A model generated the notes under the pieces. That model had not been told where the DNA came from. It was given only the letters and a program-made list of their open reading frames with translations, and searched no databases. This document shows positions 24,225-32,220 of a stretch of 40,920 bases of DNA, piece by piece; positions within the stretch are counted from its first letter, which is position 1, and the number at the start of each line of letters is the position of its first letter. The DNA comes from Magnetospira sp. Its GTDB lineage: Bacteria; Pseudomonadota; Alphaproteobacteria; Rhodospirillales; Magnetospiraceae. A program made the position numbers and the translations under genes. The stretch lies in NCBI GenBank assembly GCA_028282245.1, contig JANQIL010000053.1:1-40920 (forward strand), read 5' to 3'.

Positions 24225-25940
24225 GTGAATACTGTGGCGATTGCGATGACCGGTGCCGGTGGCGCCGGCGTCATGACGGCCGGACAGATGCTCCTCGGCG
24301 CCGCCGCCGAAGCCGGTCTCCAGGGATTGATGACACGTTCGTCGGGACCGCAGATCCGGGGTGGCGAGGCGGCCGCCTTCGTGACTCTTTCGGCGCGCCC
24401 CGTGGACAGCCCGGGCGACACCATCGACGTGCACATCGCGTTCGATTGGATGAACGTGGAGCGTTTCGCGGCGGAGTTGCCGCTCGCCGAGAGCTCGGTG
24501 GTGATCCACGACGCCAAGGCGGGCGATGTGCCGGAGATCATCGCGTCGTCCGGCGCGCGCCGGATCCCGGTCGATTTCAAGGCGGCCGCGTCCGCGATCA
24601 GCGGAGGCCGTCCGAACATGGTCGGGCTCGGCATCCTCAGCGCCCTGACCGGCATTCCACGGGACAGCTTCGCCGGAGCGATCGGCAAGGCCCTGGGGCG
24701 CAAGGGCGACGCGGCGGTGGCGGCGAGTGTCGGCTCGGTCGCCATCGGGTTCGATCTGGGGCGCGAGTTGGGAATCACCCGCCCGATCGATGGAGTCGGC
24801 GCGACGGTTGCCGCCGAGCGCTGGAACATCAGCGGCAACGAGGCGGCCGGCCTGGGCGCCCTGCGGGGCGGCGTGCGGTTCTGCGCCGCCTATCCGATCA
24901 CCCCGGCCACCGAGGTTCTGGAGTGGCTGGCCCCCAACCTGGAAAGGGTGGGCGGCGCCCTGGTCCAGGCCGAGGACGAACTGGCCAGCGTCAACATGAT
25001 CATCGGCGGCTCGTTCGGCGGCGTGCCGGCGGTCACCGCGACGTCCGGCCCCGGACTGGCCCTGATGATGGAGAGCATCGGTCTCGCGGTGGCCTCGGAG
25101 ACCCCCATCGTGATCGTCGACGTTCAGCGCGGTGGTCCGTCGACCGGCATTCCCACCAAATCGGAGCAGAGCGATCTCAATATCGCCGTCTACGGCCTGC
25201 ACGGCGACGCGCCGCACCTGGTGACCGCCGCCCAGTCGATCGGGGACTGTCTGTTCACCACCCAGTGGTCGACGTATCTCGCCGAGGTCCTGCAAACCGC
25301 CGCCATCGTGCTGACCGACCAGTCGCTCGGCCAATCGCGAGCGGTGATCGACCGACCGGCCGACCTGGCCTTCGTGGGCCGCCGCAAGGTTCTCGATCCG
25401 AAGGAGGCGGAAACCTACCGCCGCTACGCGGTGACCGCCGACGGCGTCTCGGCGATGTCGGTGCCGGGGATGGCTGGCGGCGCCTATGTGGCCGACGGCC
25501 TGGAACACAGCATCAGCGGCCGGCCGTCGACCCAGGCGGCCGACCACCGGGAGCAACTCGACAAGCGGCAGCGCAAGCTCGATGACTTCGATTACGGAGA
25601 TCATTGGGCGACTCTGGAGGGGGACGGCGACTGTGCGGTGATCACCTGGGGCTCGTCCACCGGCGCCTGCCGGGAAGCGATCCGGCGGGCCGGCGAGGAG
25701 GGGCTGCGCGTTCGCCTGATCGCGCCGCGCCTGTTGCTGCCGGCCCAGGTGGATCGGATGCGGGCGGCGCTCGACGGGGTCGAGCGGGTGCTGGTGGTCG
25801 AGCAGAGTCACTCGCGGCAATTCCACCACTACCTGCGCGCCTTCCACGATCTGCCGCCAGAGGTGACCGTATTCAACCAGCCGGGGCCGCTGGCCATCCG
25901 ACCGGGGCAGATTCACCAACAGATCAGCACGTGGAGGTGA
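24225..25940 (+). CDS. korA: 2-oxoglutarate:ferredoxin oxidoreductase, alpha subunit (fused gamma-alpha)
   Basis: This 571-residue subunit of a thiamine-pyrophosphate 2-oxoacid:ferredoxin oxidoreductase would, with KorB, interconvert 2-oxoglutarate + CoA and succinyl-CoA + CO2 using ferredoxin. Residues 1-185 are the gamma domain (AMTGAGGAGVMTAGQMLLGAA, SSGPQIRGGEAAAFV). From about 200 the alpha domain begins with NEAAGLGALRGGVRFCAAYPITPATEV (YPITPATEV at 223-231). QAEDELASVNMIIGGSFGGV and TATSGPGLALMMES follow. The GTG start at 24225 is chosen because the protein matches the family from VNTVAIAMTGAGG onward. The frame is open upstream to ATG 24075, but those residues are unlike the family. 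korB follows with a 4-nt gap and its ribosome site overlaps the korA stop. Confidence 0.9.
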   Translation: MNTVAIAMTGAGGAGVMTAGQMLLGAAAEAGLQGLMTRSSGPQIRGGEAAAFVTLSARPVDSPGDTIDVHIAFDWMNVERFAAELPLAESSVVIHDAKAGDVPEIIASSGARRIPVDFKAAASAISGGRPNMVGLGILSALTGIPRDSFAGAIGKALGRKGDAAVAASVGSVAIGFDLGRELGITRPIDGVGATVAAERWNISGNEAAGLGALRGGVRFCAAYPITPATEVLEWLAPNLERVGGALVQAEDELASVNMIIGGSFGGVPAVTATSGPGLALMMESIGLAVASETPIVIVDVQRGGPSTGIPTKSEQSDLNIAVYGLHGDAPHLVTAAQSIGDCLFTTQWSTYLAEVLQTAAIVLTDQSLGQSRAVIDRPADLAFVGRRKVLDPKEAETYRRYAVTADGVSAMSVPGMAGGAYVADGLEHSISGRPSTQAADHREQLDKRQRKLDDFDYGDHWATLEGDGDCAVITWGSSTGACREAIRRAGEEGLRVRLIAPRLLLPAQVDRMRAALDGVERVLVVEQSHSRQFHHYLRAFHDLPPEVTVFNQPGPLAIRPGQIHQQISTWR

Positions 25941-25944
25941 CCCG

Positions 25945-26784
25945 ATGGACGGGACCACGACCACCGCCGCCGTTCCCTCCGCCAAGGATTTCAAATCCAC
26001 CTACAAACCGGTCTGGTGTCCCGGCTGCGGCGATTTCTCGGTCCTGTCCGCGATCACCAAGGCGCTGGCCGAGCTGGGCCGGCCGCGTGACGAGGTGGCG
26101 ATCATTTCCGGCATCGGCTGTTCGTCGCGCATCCCCGCCTACACCAGCGTCTACGGGTTCCATGGCGTGCACGGCCGCGCGCTCGCCCTGGCCACCGGCC
26201 TGAAGGTCGCGCGGCCCGATCTGACGGTGCTCGTCGCCGGCGGCGACGGCGACGGGTTCTCGATCGGCGGCAACCATTTCCTGCACGCCTGCCGGCGCAA
26301 CGTGGACATGACCTACTTGGTGATGGACAACGAGGTCTATGGCATGACGAAGGGTCAGGCGTCGCCGACCACGGCGCCCGACTGGACCAAGAGCAAGCTG
26401 ACGCCGCACGGCACCGGAGTGTCGCCGTTCAACCCGCTGGGCGTCGCCCTGGCCTCCGGCGCCACCTTCATCGCGCGCGGCTTCTCGGGCGATCCCAACG
26501 GTCTGGCGCGAATGATCCTGGAGGCGATCCAGCATCCCGGCTTCGCCATGGTCCAGGTGCTCAGCCCCTGCATTACCTACCGGCCGGAACAGCGCGATTG
26601 GAAAAAGATGGTGCGTGGAGCGGCGGCCGAGCGGACCGACGATCAGGGCCTCGCGGCGCGCCTATTGATGACCGACGATGGCTTCAACATCGGCGTTCTC
26701 TACGAGGCCCCGCGACCCCTTTACGAGCCGAACCTGGGCGGTACCGCGTCGCTGGCCGATCTTGAAGCGTCGTTTTGCATCTAG
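25945..26784 (+). CDS. korB: 2-oxoglutarate:ferredoxin oxidoreductase, beta subunit
   Basis: This 279-residue TPP-binding partner of KorA has Cys25 and Cys28 in PVWCPGCGDF and Cys59 in ISGIGCSSRIP, with another Cys in VLSPCITY, as expected for the single [4Fe-4S] cluster of the family. The TPP/Mg motif is GDGDGFSIGGNH (100-111), followed by DNEVYGMTKGQASPT. GGAGGTGA just before ATG 25945 is a very strong ribosome site. The low-potential enzyme lets the TCA step run with ferredoxin and can be reversed in the reductive TCA cycle. Oddity: the TAG stop is the CTAG at the edge of a hairpin repeat (26781-26836), so the extreme C-terminus may have been set by that insertion. Confidence 0.92.
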   Translation: MDGTTTTAAVPSAKDFKSTYKPVWCPGCGDFSVLSAITKALAELGRPRDEVAIISGIGCSSRIPAYTSVYGFHGVHGRALALATGLKVARPDLTVLVAGGDGDGFSIGGNHFLHACRRNVDMTYLVMDNEVYGMTKGQASPTTAPDWTKSKLTPHGTGVSPFNPLGVALASGATFIARGFSGDPNGLARMILEAIQHPGFAMVQVLSPCITYRPEQRDWKKMVRGAAAERTDDQGLAARLLMTDDGFNIGVLYEAPRPLYEPNLGGTASLADLEASFCI

Positions 26785-26836
26785 TGGTTCGATTCAGCCA
26801 ACGAATGGGACTCATCCGTTGGCATCGAACCACTAG
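26781..26836. repeat. CTAG-bounded hairpin repeat, type C (copy 2)
   Basis: This 56-bp element is bounded by CTAG at both ends. Outer arms are CTAGTGGTTCGAT / ATCGAACCACTAG and inner arms GCCAACG / CGTTGGC; one arm has a 3-4 nt bulge. It is closely related to 8751-8809. The left CTAG contains the korB stop codon. Confidence 0.85.
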
Positions 26837-26912
26837 CTTTTCAGTCCCGGCATTTGATGGATCGGATCGAGAGAGCGTCGCCGGTGTCCGCCCATCGCCC
26901 GGAATGTGGCCG

Positions 26913-27758
26913 ATGACACGATCTCGCATTCGGATGTGGAGGCGCCGTTTCTCGAACGGCTTGGCGCGGTTGGCCGCGTCGGCGCTTGGCGCCGGGGGTC
27001 TCGTGGCCGTCGTCGCGCCGGTTGCCGCCGACCCGGCGCCCGGCGCGATGTTTCGGGATTGCCCGACCTGCCCCGAGATGGTGGTGATTCCCGCCGGATC
27101 CTTCGTGATGGGCGACGACACGGGAAAGCATGCCGGGCCGCCTCGCCGGGTCACCATCGCCCGCCCGTTCGCCCTCGGCCGCACCGAGGCCACGTTCGAC
27201 GACTGGCGGGTCTGCGTCGATGCCGGCGGCTGCGCCCGGCTGCCGCACGACCACGGCTGGGGGCGCGGCCGGCGCCCGGTGATCAACCTGACCTACGCGG
27301 AAATCGAGGGCTACGTGGCCTGGCTGGCCGACTGGACGGGACAACCCTATCGCCTGCCCAGCGAGGCGGAATGGGAGCATGCCGCGCGGGCCGGCACGAC
27401 GACTCGCTACTGGTGGGGCGACGAGGTGGGCGAAGGCCACGCCAACTGTCGCGGCTGCGGGACGCGATGGAGTGGAGTCCAGTCGGCGCCGGTGGGTTCA
27501 CTGGCGGCCAATCCGTTCGGCTTGTTCGACATGAACGGCAACGTCTGGGAATGGGTCGCCGACTGCTGGAACCCGACCCACGACGACGCCCCCGACGACG
27601 GCTCGGCGCGTATCGAAGGTGATTGCAACCAGCCTGTGACGCGCGGCGGATCGTGGTATTATTTCCCCAAGCTTGCCGCCTCGGCCTACCGCTATCGCAA
27701 CGGGGTCCGGGCCAAGAGCTACAACATCGGGTTCCGGGTCGCGCGCGATCTCCCCTGA
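26913..27758 (+). CDS. SUMF1/formylglycine-generating-enzyme-fold protein, exported
   Basis: This 281-residue protein has a basic N-terminus and hydrophobic segment (LARLAASALGAGGLVAVVAPVAA), a likely signal peptide. The rest (about 50-281) has the SUMF1/EgtB/PvdO fold: VVIPAGSFVMGDD, FALGRTEATFDDWRVCVDAGGC, YRLPSEAEWEHAARAGTTTRYWWGD, FGLFDMNGNVWEWVADCW, TRGGSWYYFPKLAASAYRYRN and the closing IGFRVAR. True formylglycine-generating enzymes have two catalytic cysteines between the RGGS and YRYR motifs; here that segment has none, so sulfatase activation is unlikely. Members of this fold act in many roles. The gene lies downstream of a repeat, 128 nt after korB. An ATG at 26904 is an alternative start. 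Confidence 0.82.
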   Translation: MTRSRIRMWRRRFSNGLARLAASALGAGGLVAVVAPVAADPAPGAMFRDCPTCPEMVVIPAGSFVMGDDTGKHAGPPRRVTIARPFALGRTEATFDDWRVCVDAGGCARLPHDHGWGRGRRPVINLTYAEIEGYVAWLADWTGQPYRLPSEAEWEHAARAGTTTRYWWGDEVGEGHANCRGCGTRWSGVQSAPVGSLAANPFGLFDMNGNVWEWVADCWNPTHDDAPDDGSARIEGDCNQPVTRGGSWYYFPKLAASAYRYRNGVRAKSYNIGFRVARDLP

Positions 27759-27806
27759 GCGGACGGAAGCCGATTCTCCATTCGCGGCAACCATGGAGCG
27801 GCGGCG

Positions 27807-28172
27807 GTGCCCGAAACCGAAACCAGTCCCCTCTTGCCCGAGGTCGATCCCCGGACCGCTCTCGACTGGCAGCGCGCCGGCGAGGCGGTGATCCTCGACG
27901 TCCGCGAGGCCTCCGAGTACGAATTCGAGAACATCCCCGGTTCGGTGCTGTTGCCGTTGTCGTTCCTCGACCCGGCGCGGGCGCCGGCCATTTTCGGACG
28001 CACCGTCGTGGTGGTGTGCGCCATGGGCAAGCGGGGGGCCACCGCGCAGAAACAACTCTCCGCGTTCGGGCTGACCGGAATTCACAATCTGCGCGGCGGC
28101 CTTGCGGCCTGGAAGGCGGCCGGGCTGGAGGTTCAGGGCGGCAAGTACGAGGCGCTCGACTACACCATCTGA
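27807..28172 (+). CDS. Single-domain rhodanese
   Basis: This 121-residue cytosolic rhodanese has the active-site cysteine Cys71 in the loop VVVVCAMGKRGATAQ, plus the family blocks AVILDVREASEYEFENIPGSVLLPL and GIHNLRGGLAAWKAAGL. Rhodaneses carry a persulfide on this cysteine and pass sulfane sulfur to acceptors. The GTG start at 27807 has GGAG 7 nt upstream; no in-frame ATG exists near it. It lies 48 nt after the SUMF1-like gene, perhaps in the same transcript. A second, longer rhodanese is at 39161. Confidence 0.88.
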   Translation: MPETETSPLLPEVDPRTALDWQRAGEAVILDVREASEYEFENIPGSVLLPLSFLDPARAPAIFGRTVVVVCAMGKRGATAQKQLSAFGLTGIHNLRGGLAAWKAAGLEVQGGKYEALDYTI

Positions 28173-28556
28173 CGCGATGTCCGAGTCATCCATATCCCTT
28201 CAGGGGAGGTGACCATCGGACCGGTTGATTGAAGGACTGGATTTCGATCGGCGGGCGGCGTATATACGCGACCAGGGCGTTTACGCCTGCGATCATCGGC
28301 AGCAACAGAGCGAAGAAAGGTTTTTTGTGGTCGTCCTTGTGTCCCACCCGGCTGGCGGAGACCGGATAACCGGGTAGCTTGCGCGCCAGAGAGGATTGGT
28401 TCTTGGTCCTCGTTGGCGCTGTGCGCGCATCCCTTCCGTCTCGACCTGGCCAAGCGCTGGATGCCTTCCGCCGCGCGCGGAACGCTTTCGCGCGACCTTG
28501 CTTGTTCTGTTGTGCGTGCGTGCCGTTGGCACGGCGCCGAAGCTGGTGTGAGACCA
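28173..28556. other. 384-bp leader region upstream of rsgA
   Basis: No supported gene. A minus-strand frame ending at 28186 contains one hydrophobic stretch (FFALLLPMIAGVNALVAYI) followed by Arg-Arg, but it has no clear start or ribosome site and overlaps rsgA. The plus-strand frame continues into rsgA from 28413 with Arg/Ala-rich sequence unlike RsgA. The rsgA promoter is presumably here; no specific box was recognised. Confidence 0.35.
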
Positions 28557-29618
28557 ATGACATCCCAAATCTCCAATCTGGCCGATTTTGGCTGGAGTGC
28601 GTTCTTCGATTCCCAACTCGAACCCGACGATCTGGCCGTTGCCGTCCCCGCGCGGGTGATGGCGGTCCATCGCGGCGGCCTTGGCGTGGCCGGGCCTGGC
28701 GTTGACGGGTTGATACCACCTTCCATTGTCGTGGCGGATGGCGAGGAGGCCGTTCCCACGGTGGGCGACTGGCTGCTGATCGACCCCGAGACATTTCGGC
28801 CGCGCCGCCTCCTGCAACGCAAGAGCCTGTTCAAGCGGCGGGCGGCGGGAACCGGCCGTAAGCTGCAACTCATCGCGGCGAATGTCGATACGCTGTTCAT
28901 CGTTTCGTCCTGCAATCAGGACTTCAACGCCGCGCGGCTGGAGCGCTACCTGGCCCTGGCGCGCGAGGCCGATGTCACGCCGATTGTCCTGCTTACCAAG
29001 GCGGATCTGACGGACATGCCGGAGGATTTCGCCCGTGCCGCGGTCAAGCTCCTGCCGGGCCTCCTGGTGGAGGTTCTGGACGCCCGCGATCCGGACAGCG
29101 TGGCCTGCCTCGTCCCCTGGTGCGCGCACGGCCAGACGGTTGCGCTGGTCGGCTCCTCGGGCGTCGGCAAATCGACGCTCGTCAACACGCTGACCAACAC
29201 CGATCGGATCGCGACACAGAGCATTCGAGAGGATGACGACAAGGGGCGGCATACGACATCCGCGCGCATGCTCCATCGCCTGCCCGCCGGCGGCTGGCTC
29301 TTGGACACGCCAGGCATGCGCGAGTTGCAGCTGACCGATGTGAAAACCGGCCTTGAGGACGTTTTCGCCGACATCGTCGCCTTGGCGAGAACGTGCCGAT
29401 TTGCCGACTGTCGCCACGAGGCCGAGCCCGGTTGCGCCGTGCTGGCGGCGGTCGACGACGGCACGCTTGACGCGGGGCGTCTCAAGCGTTGGCGAAAACT
29501 CGCCACCGAGGAATCCCGCAACACCGAAACCCTCGCGGAGCGGCGCGCCCGCGACCGTGCGTTCGGCAAGATGGTCAAGGGCGTCATGAAAGACAAGCGG
29601 CGGCGAGACCGGGACTGA
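28557..29618 (+). CDS. rsgA: Ribosome small-subunit biogenesis GTPase RsgA
   Basis: This 353-residue circularly permuted GTPase (YjeQ) helps late maturation of the 30S subunit. An N-terminal OB-like domain (25-105) is followed by the GTPase with motifs in permuted order: G4 TKAD (147-150), G1 GSSGVGKST (199-207), the switch region RHTTSARML, and G3 DTPG (250-253). The C-terminal zinc site is Cys280, Cys285, His287, Cys293. The tail is very basic (KGVMKDKRRRDRD), suited to rRNA binding. ATG 28557 is chosen because the family similarity starts there; its ribosome site is weak. A perfect hairpin 9 nt after the stop is the likely terminator. Confidence 0.93.
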   Translation: MTSQISNLADFGWSAFFDSQLEPDDLAVAVPARVMAVHRGGLGVAGPGVDGLIPPSIVVADGEEAVPTVGDWLLIDPETFRPRRLLQRKSLFKRRAAGTGRKLQLIAANVDTLFIVSSCNQDFNAARLERYLALAREADVTPIVLLTKADLTDMPEDFARAAVKLLPGLLVEVLDARDPDSVACLVPWCAHGQTVALVGSSGVGKSTLVNTLTNTDRIATQSIREDDDKGRHTTSARMLHRLPAGGWLLDTPGMRELQLTDVKTGLEDVFADIVALARTCRFADCRHEAEPGCAVLAAVDDGTLDAGRLKRWRKLATEESRNTETLAERRARDRAFGKMVKGVMKDKRRRDRD

Positions 29619-29627
29619 TGCGGAATC

Positions 29628-29652
29628 GGGAAAAGCCGAATCGGCTTTTCCC
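29628..29652. terminator. Terminator after rsgA
   Basis: A perfect inverted repeat has 12-bp arms GGGAAAAGCCGA / TCGGCTTTTCCC around a single A, centred at 29640. The right arm contains TTTT, so it can terminate rsgA, and it could also stop transcription coming from the convergent Usp gene. Confidence 0.65.
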
Positions 29653-29791
29653 GGAACCGTTCGCCGGGGACAGGATCGACTTCGCGCGGCTCCGTCGCGT
29701 CACGGGCGATGTCGCGGGGCGCGTCCCGGCTCGGTGTTGGCGGGGGAGGGGCGGCGCGACCGCCAGCCGTCCCAAGGCATGGGGCGCTCCG

Positions 29792-30277
29792 TCACGAGAT
29801 CGCGTCGATCTGCTCCTCGGTCAGGCTGCCGGGGACGATGGTCACCGGGATGCGCAGTTGGCCGGCCTTCTTCTGAACCACGTAGGAGACCAGAGGGCCC
29901 GGTCCGTCCGTGCCGCTGGCGGCGCCCAGCACCAGCACCGAAATGCTCGGCTCCTCGTCGATCAGCTTGACCAGCTCGTCCTCGACCTTGCCCTCGCGGA
30001 TGAACAGCACCGGGATGCTTCCGGTCCGTTTCTGGACCATCGCCGCGACCACCCGCAGCATCTCCTCGGCCTCCTCGCGGCGTTCCGCCTGCATCAGTTC
30101 CCCGACCGACATCCAGTGCTGGAACTCGGCCGGTTCCATGACGTAGAGCAGGGCCATGCGGGCGCCGGTGTTGACCGCGCGGCGGCAGGCGAAACGCAAC
30201 GACTGGCTCAGTTCGTCGCTGTCGTCGACCACGCACAGGAAGGTGTAGCGCTTGTCCGGCTTGACGTCATCGGTCAC
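29792..30277 (-). CDS. Universal stress protein (UspA family)
   Basis: This 161-residue protein has a single Usp domain: KRYTFLCVVDDSDELSQSLRFACRRAVNTGARMALLYVMEP at the start, and VLVLGAASGTDGPGPLVSYVVQKKAGQLRIPVTIVPGSL at the end. The glycine-rich loop replaces the strict G-2x-G-9x-G ATP motif only approximately, so nucleotide binding is uncertain. The GTG start at 30277 has GGGGGA 6 nt upstream. Frames extending further upstream run through the hairpin repeat at 30303 and are not coding. It follows the TauE and TIGR02186 genes on the same strand, with only the repeat between, and may be the last gene of that operon. Confidence 0.88.
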   Translation of the reverse strand: MTDDVKPDKRYTFLCVVDDSDELSQSLRFACRRAVNTGARMALLYVMEPAEFQHWMSVGELMQAERREEAEEMLRVVAAMVQKRTGSIPVLFIREGKVEDELVKLIDEEPSISVLVLGAASGTDGPGPLVSYVVQKKAGQLRIPVTIVPGSLTEEQIDAIS

Positions 30278-30302
30278 CCTGATTCCCCCGGCAATGAAGG
30301 TC

Positions 30303-30355
30303 CTAGTGGTTTGATGCCAACGGATGAGTCCCATCCGTTGGATCCGATCCACTAG
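30303..30355. repeat. CTAG-bounded hairpin repeat, mixed type C
   Basis: This 53-bp element is bounded by CTAG. The centre CCAACGGATG-AGTC-CCATCCGTTGG pairs perfectly, while the outer arms differ: the left arm reads like the copies at 8751 and 26781 (GTGGTTTGATGCC), the right arm like 33513 (GGATCCGATCCAC). It therefore looks like a recombinant of two subtypes. The right CTAG provides the TAG stop of the TIGR02186-type gene. Confidence 0.85.
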
Positions 30356-31107
30356 GCCTTCTTGAACACGACTCCCGCGAGCCATCCTGCCGCAACCGCG
30401 AACACGATGGCAAGCACCCCGTAGGCGAACCCATGGTTCTGCGCGAAGTCATAGGTACGGGCTTCCAGCCCGACCTTGGAAATGCGGATCGGCGTCGTCG
30501 CCACGTCGGCCAACTGCCCGTTCTTGATCAGGTAGACGTCGACGTTGTACTCGCCGACCGGGGCGTTGGAGGGAAACGACAGGTCGGTCCGGAACAACGT
30601 GTTGGAGAGCAGGGTGATCTTGGCGTAGTCCTCGGAGTACAGGCCCTGTTCCTGTTTCAGGCGCACCAGGGCCTCGTGGAACTCCTCGATCCTGTCCGGA
30701 TCGCTGCCCTCCGGAGCCTGGAAATAGAACGCGTCCAGGCCGATTTGGTGCATCTTGCGCAGGTTGCCGGGCATGATCTCGTCGATCGGCCGGCTGCTCG
30801 CCAGGGCGTAATAGGACGGCACCAGGTCGAACCGCATTTCCTCGTCGTTGATCCAGATCCCGGCCTTGCGGGCCTTCTTGCGCACCACCTCGGTGCCTTC
30901 CGGGCCACGCACCACCAGCACCACCTCCCCCTCGCCGAGGGTCGTGCCGAAGACCAGAAGCTGGGTGCCGTGGAATCCGATGTTGATCTCGATCCGGTGG
31001 TCGGAGAGGTCGACCACCAGCTCGCGCTGGATCTCCTCCTGGGCCGCCGCCGGGGCGCCGGCGACCAGGGGCAGGGCGAGCAGCAGGGCGCCGAGCAGGA
31101 GCCGCAT
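30352..31107 (-). CDS. TIGR02186-family membrane-anchored protein
   Basis: This 251-residue protein has a signal peptide (MRLLLGALLLALPLVAGAPAAAQ), a periplasmic beta-rich domain (about 24-215) and one C-terminal membrane helix (GVLAIVFAVAAGWLAGVVF). It matches the TIGR02186 family of unknown biochemical role, known to be encoded next to TauE/SafE-type exporters, exactly as here: its ATG starts 2 nt after the tauE stop and its ribosome site GGGGAGGG is inside tauE. It probably works with the exporter in the periplasm. Its TAG stop is part of the CTAG edge of a hairpin repeat, so the last residues (VFKKA) may have been set by that element. Confidence 0.83.
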   Translation of the reverse strand: MRLLLGALLLALPLVAGAPAAAQEEIQRELVVDLSDHRIEINIGFHGTQLLVFGTTLGEGEVVLVVRGPEGTEVVRKKARKAGIWINDEEMRFDLVPSYYALASSRPIDEIMPGNLRKMHQIGLDAFYFQAPEGSDPDRIEEFHEALVRLKQEQGLYSEDYAKITLLSNTLFRTDLSFPSNAPVGEYNVDVYLIKNGQLADVATTPIRISKVGLEARTYDFAQNHGFAYGVLAIVFAVAAGWLAGVVFKKA

Positions 31108-31109
31108 GA

Positions 31110-32030
31110 TCAATGCCCTCCCCGCAGGTCGCCGAGCGAGTAGAGCTCGGAGGGCTCGATGCCCAGGTCCAGGCCCAGCTTCAGGCACACCGCGAGCACC
31201 ATCAGAGCCAGCAGGACGCGCAGTTGCTCGCCGCGCAGCCTGGCGCCGACGCGGGCTCCGTACTGGGCCCCGATCACCGCGCCGAGCAGCAGCAACAGGG
31301 CCAGCACCACGTCCACCGTCTGGTTCAGGGTGGCCTGAAGAACGGTCGTGTTGGCGGTCACGAAAATGATCTGAAACAGCGACGTGCCGACCACCACGGC
31401 GGTCGGCATGCCGAGCAGGTAGATCATCGCCGGCACCATCACGAAGCCGCCGCCGACGCCCATGATCGCGGCCAGGATGCCGACCAGGACGCCGATCCCG
31501 ATCGGCAGCAGGGCGCTGATGTAGAGGCGCGACTTGCGGAACCGCATCTTGAACGGCAGCACCGCCGTCCATACCGGGTGCTTGCGCTTGCCCGACGGCT
31601 TCGCCTTGCCCTTCTTGCGCAGGGCGTTGACGCTCTCGATGAACATCAGGCTCCCGATGATGCCCAGGAACACCACGTAGGACAGCTTGATCACCCAATC
31701 GATTTGGCCCAGCCCGCGCAGCCAGGCGAACAGCCAGACCCCGAACGTGGAGCCGATCACGCCGCCGATCAGCAGCATCAGCCCCATTTTCAGGTCCACG
31801 TTGCCGCGCCGCCAGTGGGCCAGCACCCCGGACACCGACGAGGCGACGATCTGGTTGGCCTCGGTCGCCACCGCCACCGCCGGCGGGATGCCGATGAACA
31901 TCAGCAACGGGGTCATCAGGAAGCCACCGCCCACCCCGAACAGGCCGGACAGGAATCCGACGCCGCCGCCCATGCCGAGAATCAGGAAGATATTGACGGA
32001 TATCTCGGCAATGGGGAGATAGAATTGCAT
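31110..32030 (-). CDS. TauE/SafE-family sulfite/organosulfonate exporter
   Basis: This 306-residue inner-membrane protein has about eight helices in two related halves, each with the TauE/SafE glycine motif: GFLSGLFGVGGGFLMTPLLMFIGIPP near the start and GILAAIMGVGGGFVMVPAMIYLLGMP in the second half. A basic cytosolic loop (ALRKKGKAKPSGKRKHP) separates the halves. The family exports sulfite, sulfoacetate or related sulfur anions, and the neighbours here (persulfide-sensor-like regulator, DsrE, SoxW, rhodaneses) support a sulfur substrate. ATG 32030 is chosen by the family N-terminus (MQFYLPIAEISVN) and an upstream GGGGGA; the 27 codons before it are unlike the family. It is the first gene of a pair with the TIGR02186 gene. 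Confidence 0.88.
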   Translation of the reverse strand: MQFYLPIAEISVNIFLILGMGGGVGFLSGLFGVGGGFLMTPLLMFIGIPPAVAVATEANQIVASSVSGVLAHWRRGNVDLKMGLMLLIGGVIGSTFGVWLFAWLRGLGQIDWVIKLSYVVFLGIIGSLMFIESVNALRKKGKAKPSGKRKHPVWTAVLPFKMRFRKSRLYISALLPIGIGVLVGILAAIMGVGGGFVMVPAMIYLLGMPTAVVVGTSLFQIIFVTANTTVLQATLNQTVDVVLALLLLLGAVIGAQYGARVGARLRGEQLRVLLALMVLAVCLKLGLDLGIEPSELYSLGDLRGGH

Positions 32031-32204
32031 CGGTTCGGTTCCCCCGCGTCCTGATGGGATCGCGCAACGGCCCGACCCGCGACAATACCCCCTCGCCACG
32101 CGTCCGGGCATCCGGAGTCGCTTCGCGGACCAGACCGTGCGTGTGGGATCCCTTGATAACCCATTTTAAGGCGCGTCGCGACGGCTTGGGACACGCCACA
32201 ATAC

Positions 32205-32220
32205 ATTAGAAGTCTCTAAT
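32205..32220. promoter_or_regulatory. Candidate operator of the tauE operon
   Basis: The perfect inverted repeat ATTAGA-AGTC-TCTAAT overlaps the stop codon of the ArsR-type gene and lies 175 bp upstream of the tauE start. An AT-rich 12-2-12-type palindrome is the usual binding site of ArsR-family repressors. A second ATTAGA half-site with TAAT on the other side occurs at 32634-32653 just upstream of the regulator gene, which suggests autoregulation. Binding is inferred. Confidence 0.45.

Noticed and set aside
26913-27758. Annotation as an active formylglycine-generating enzyme
   Set aside because: The catalytic cysteine positions are occupied by non-cysteine residues.
28186-28556. Possible small membrane protein on the minus strand upstream of rsgA
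   Set aside because: Only one hydrophobic stretch, no ribosome site or clear start, and it overlaps rsgA; kept only as a remark.
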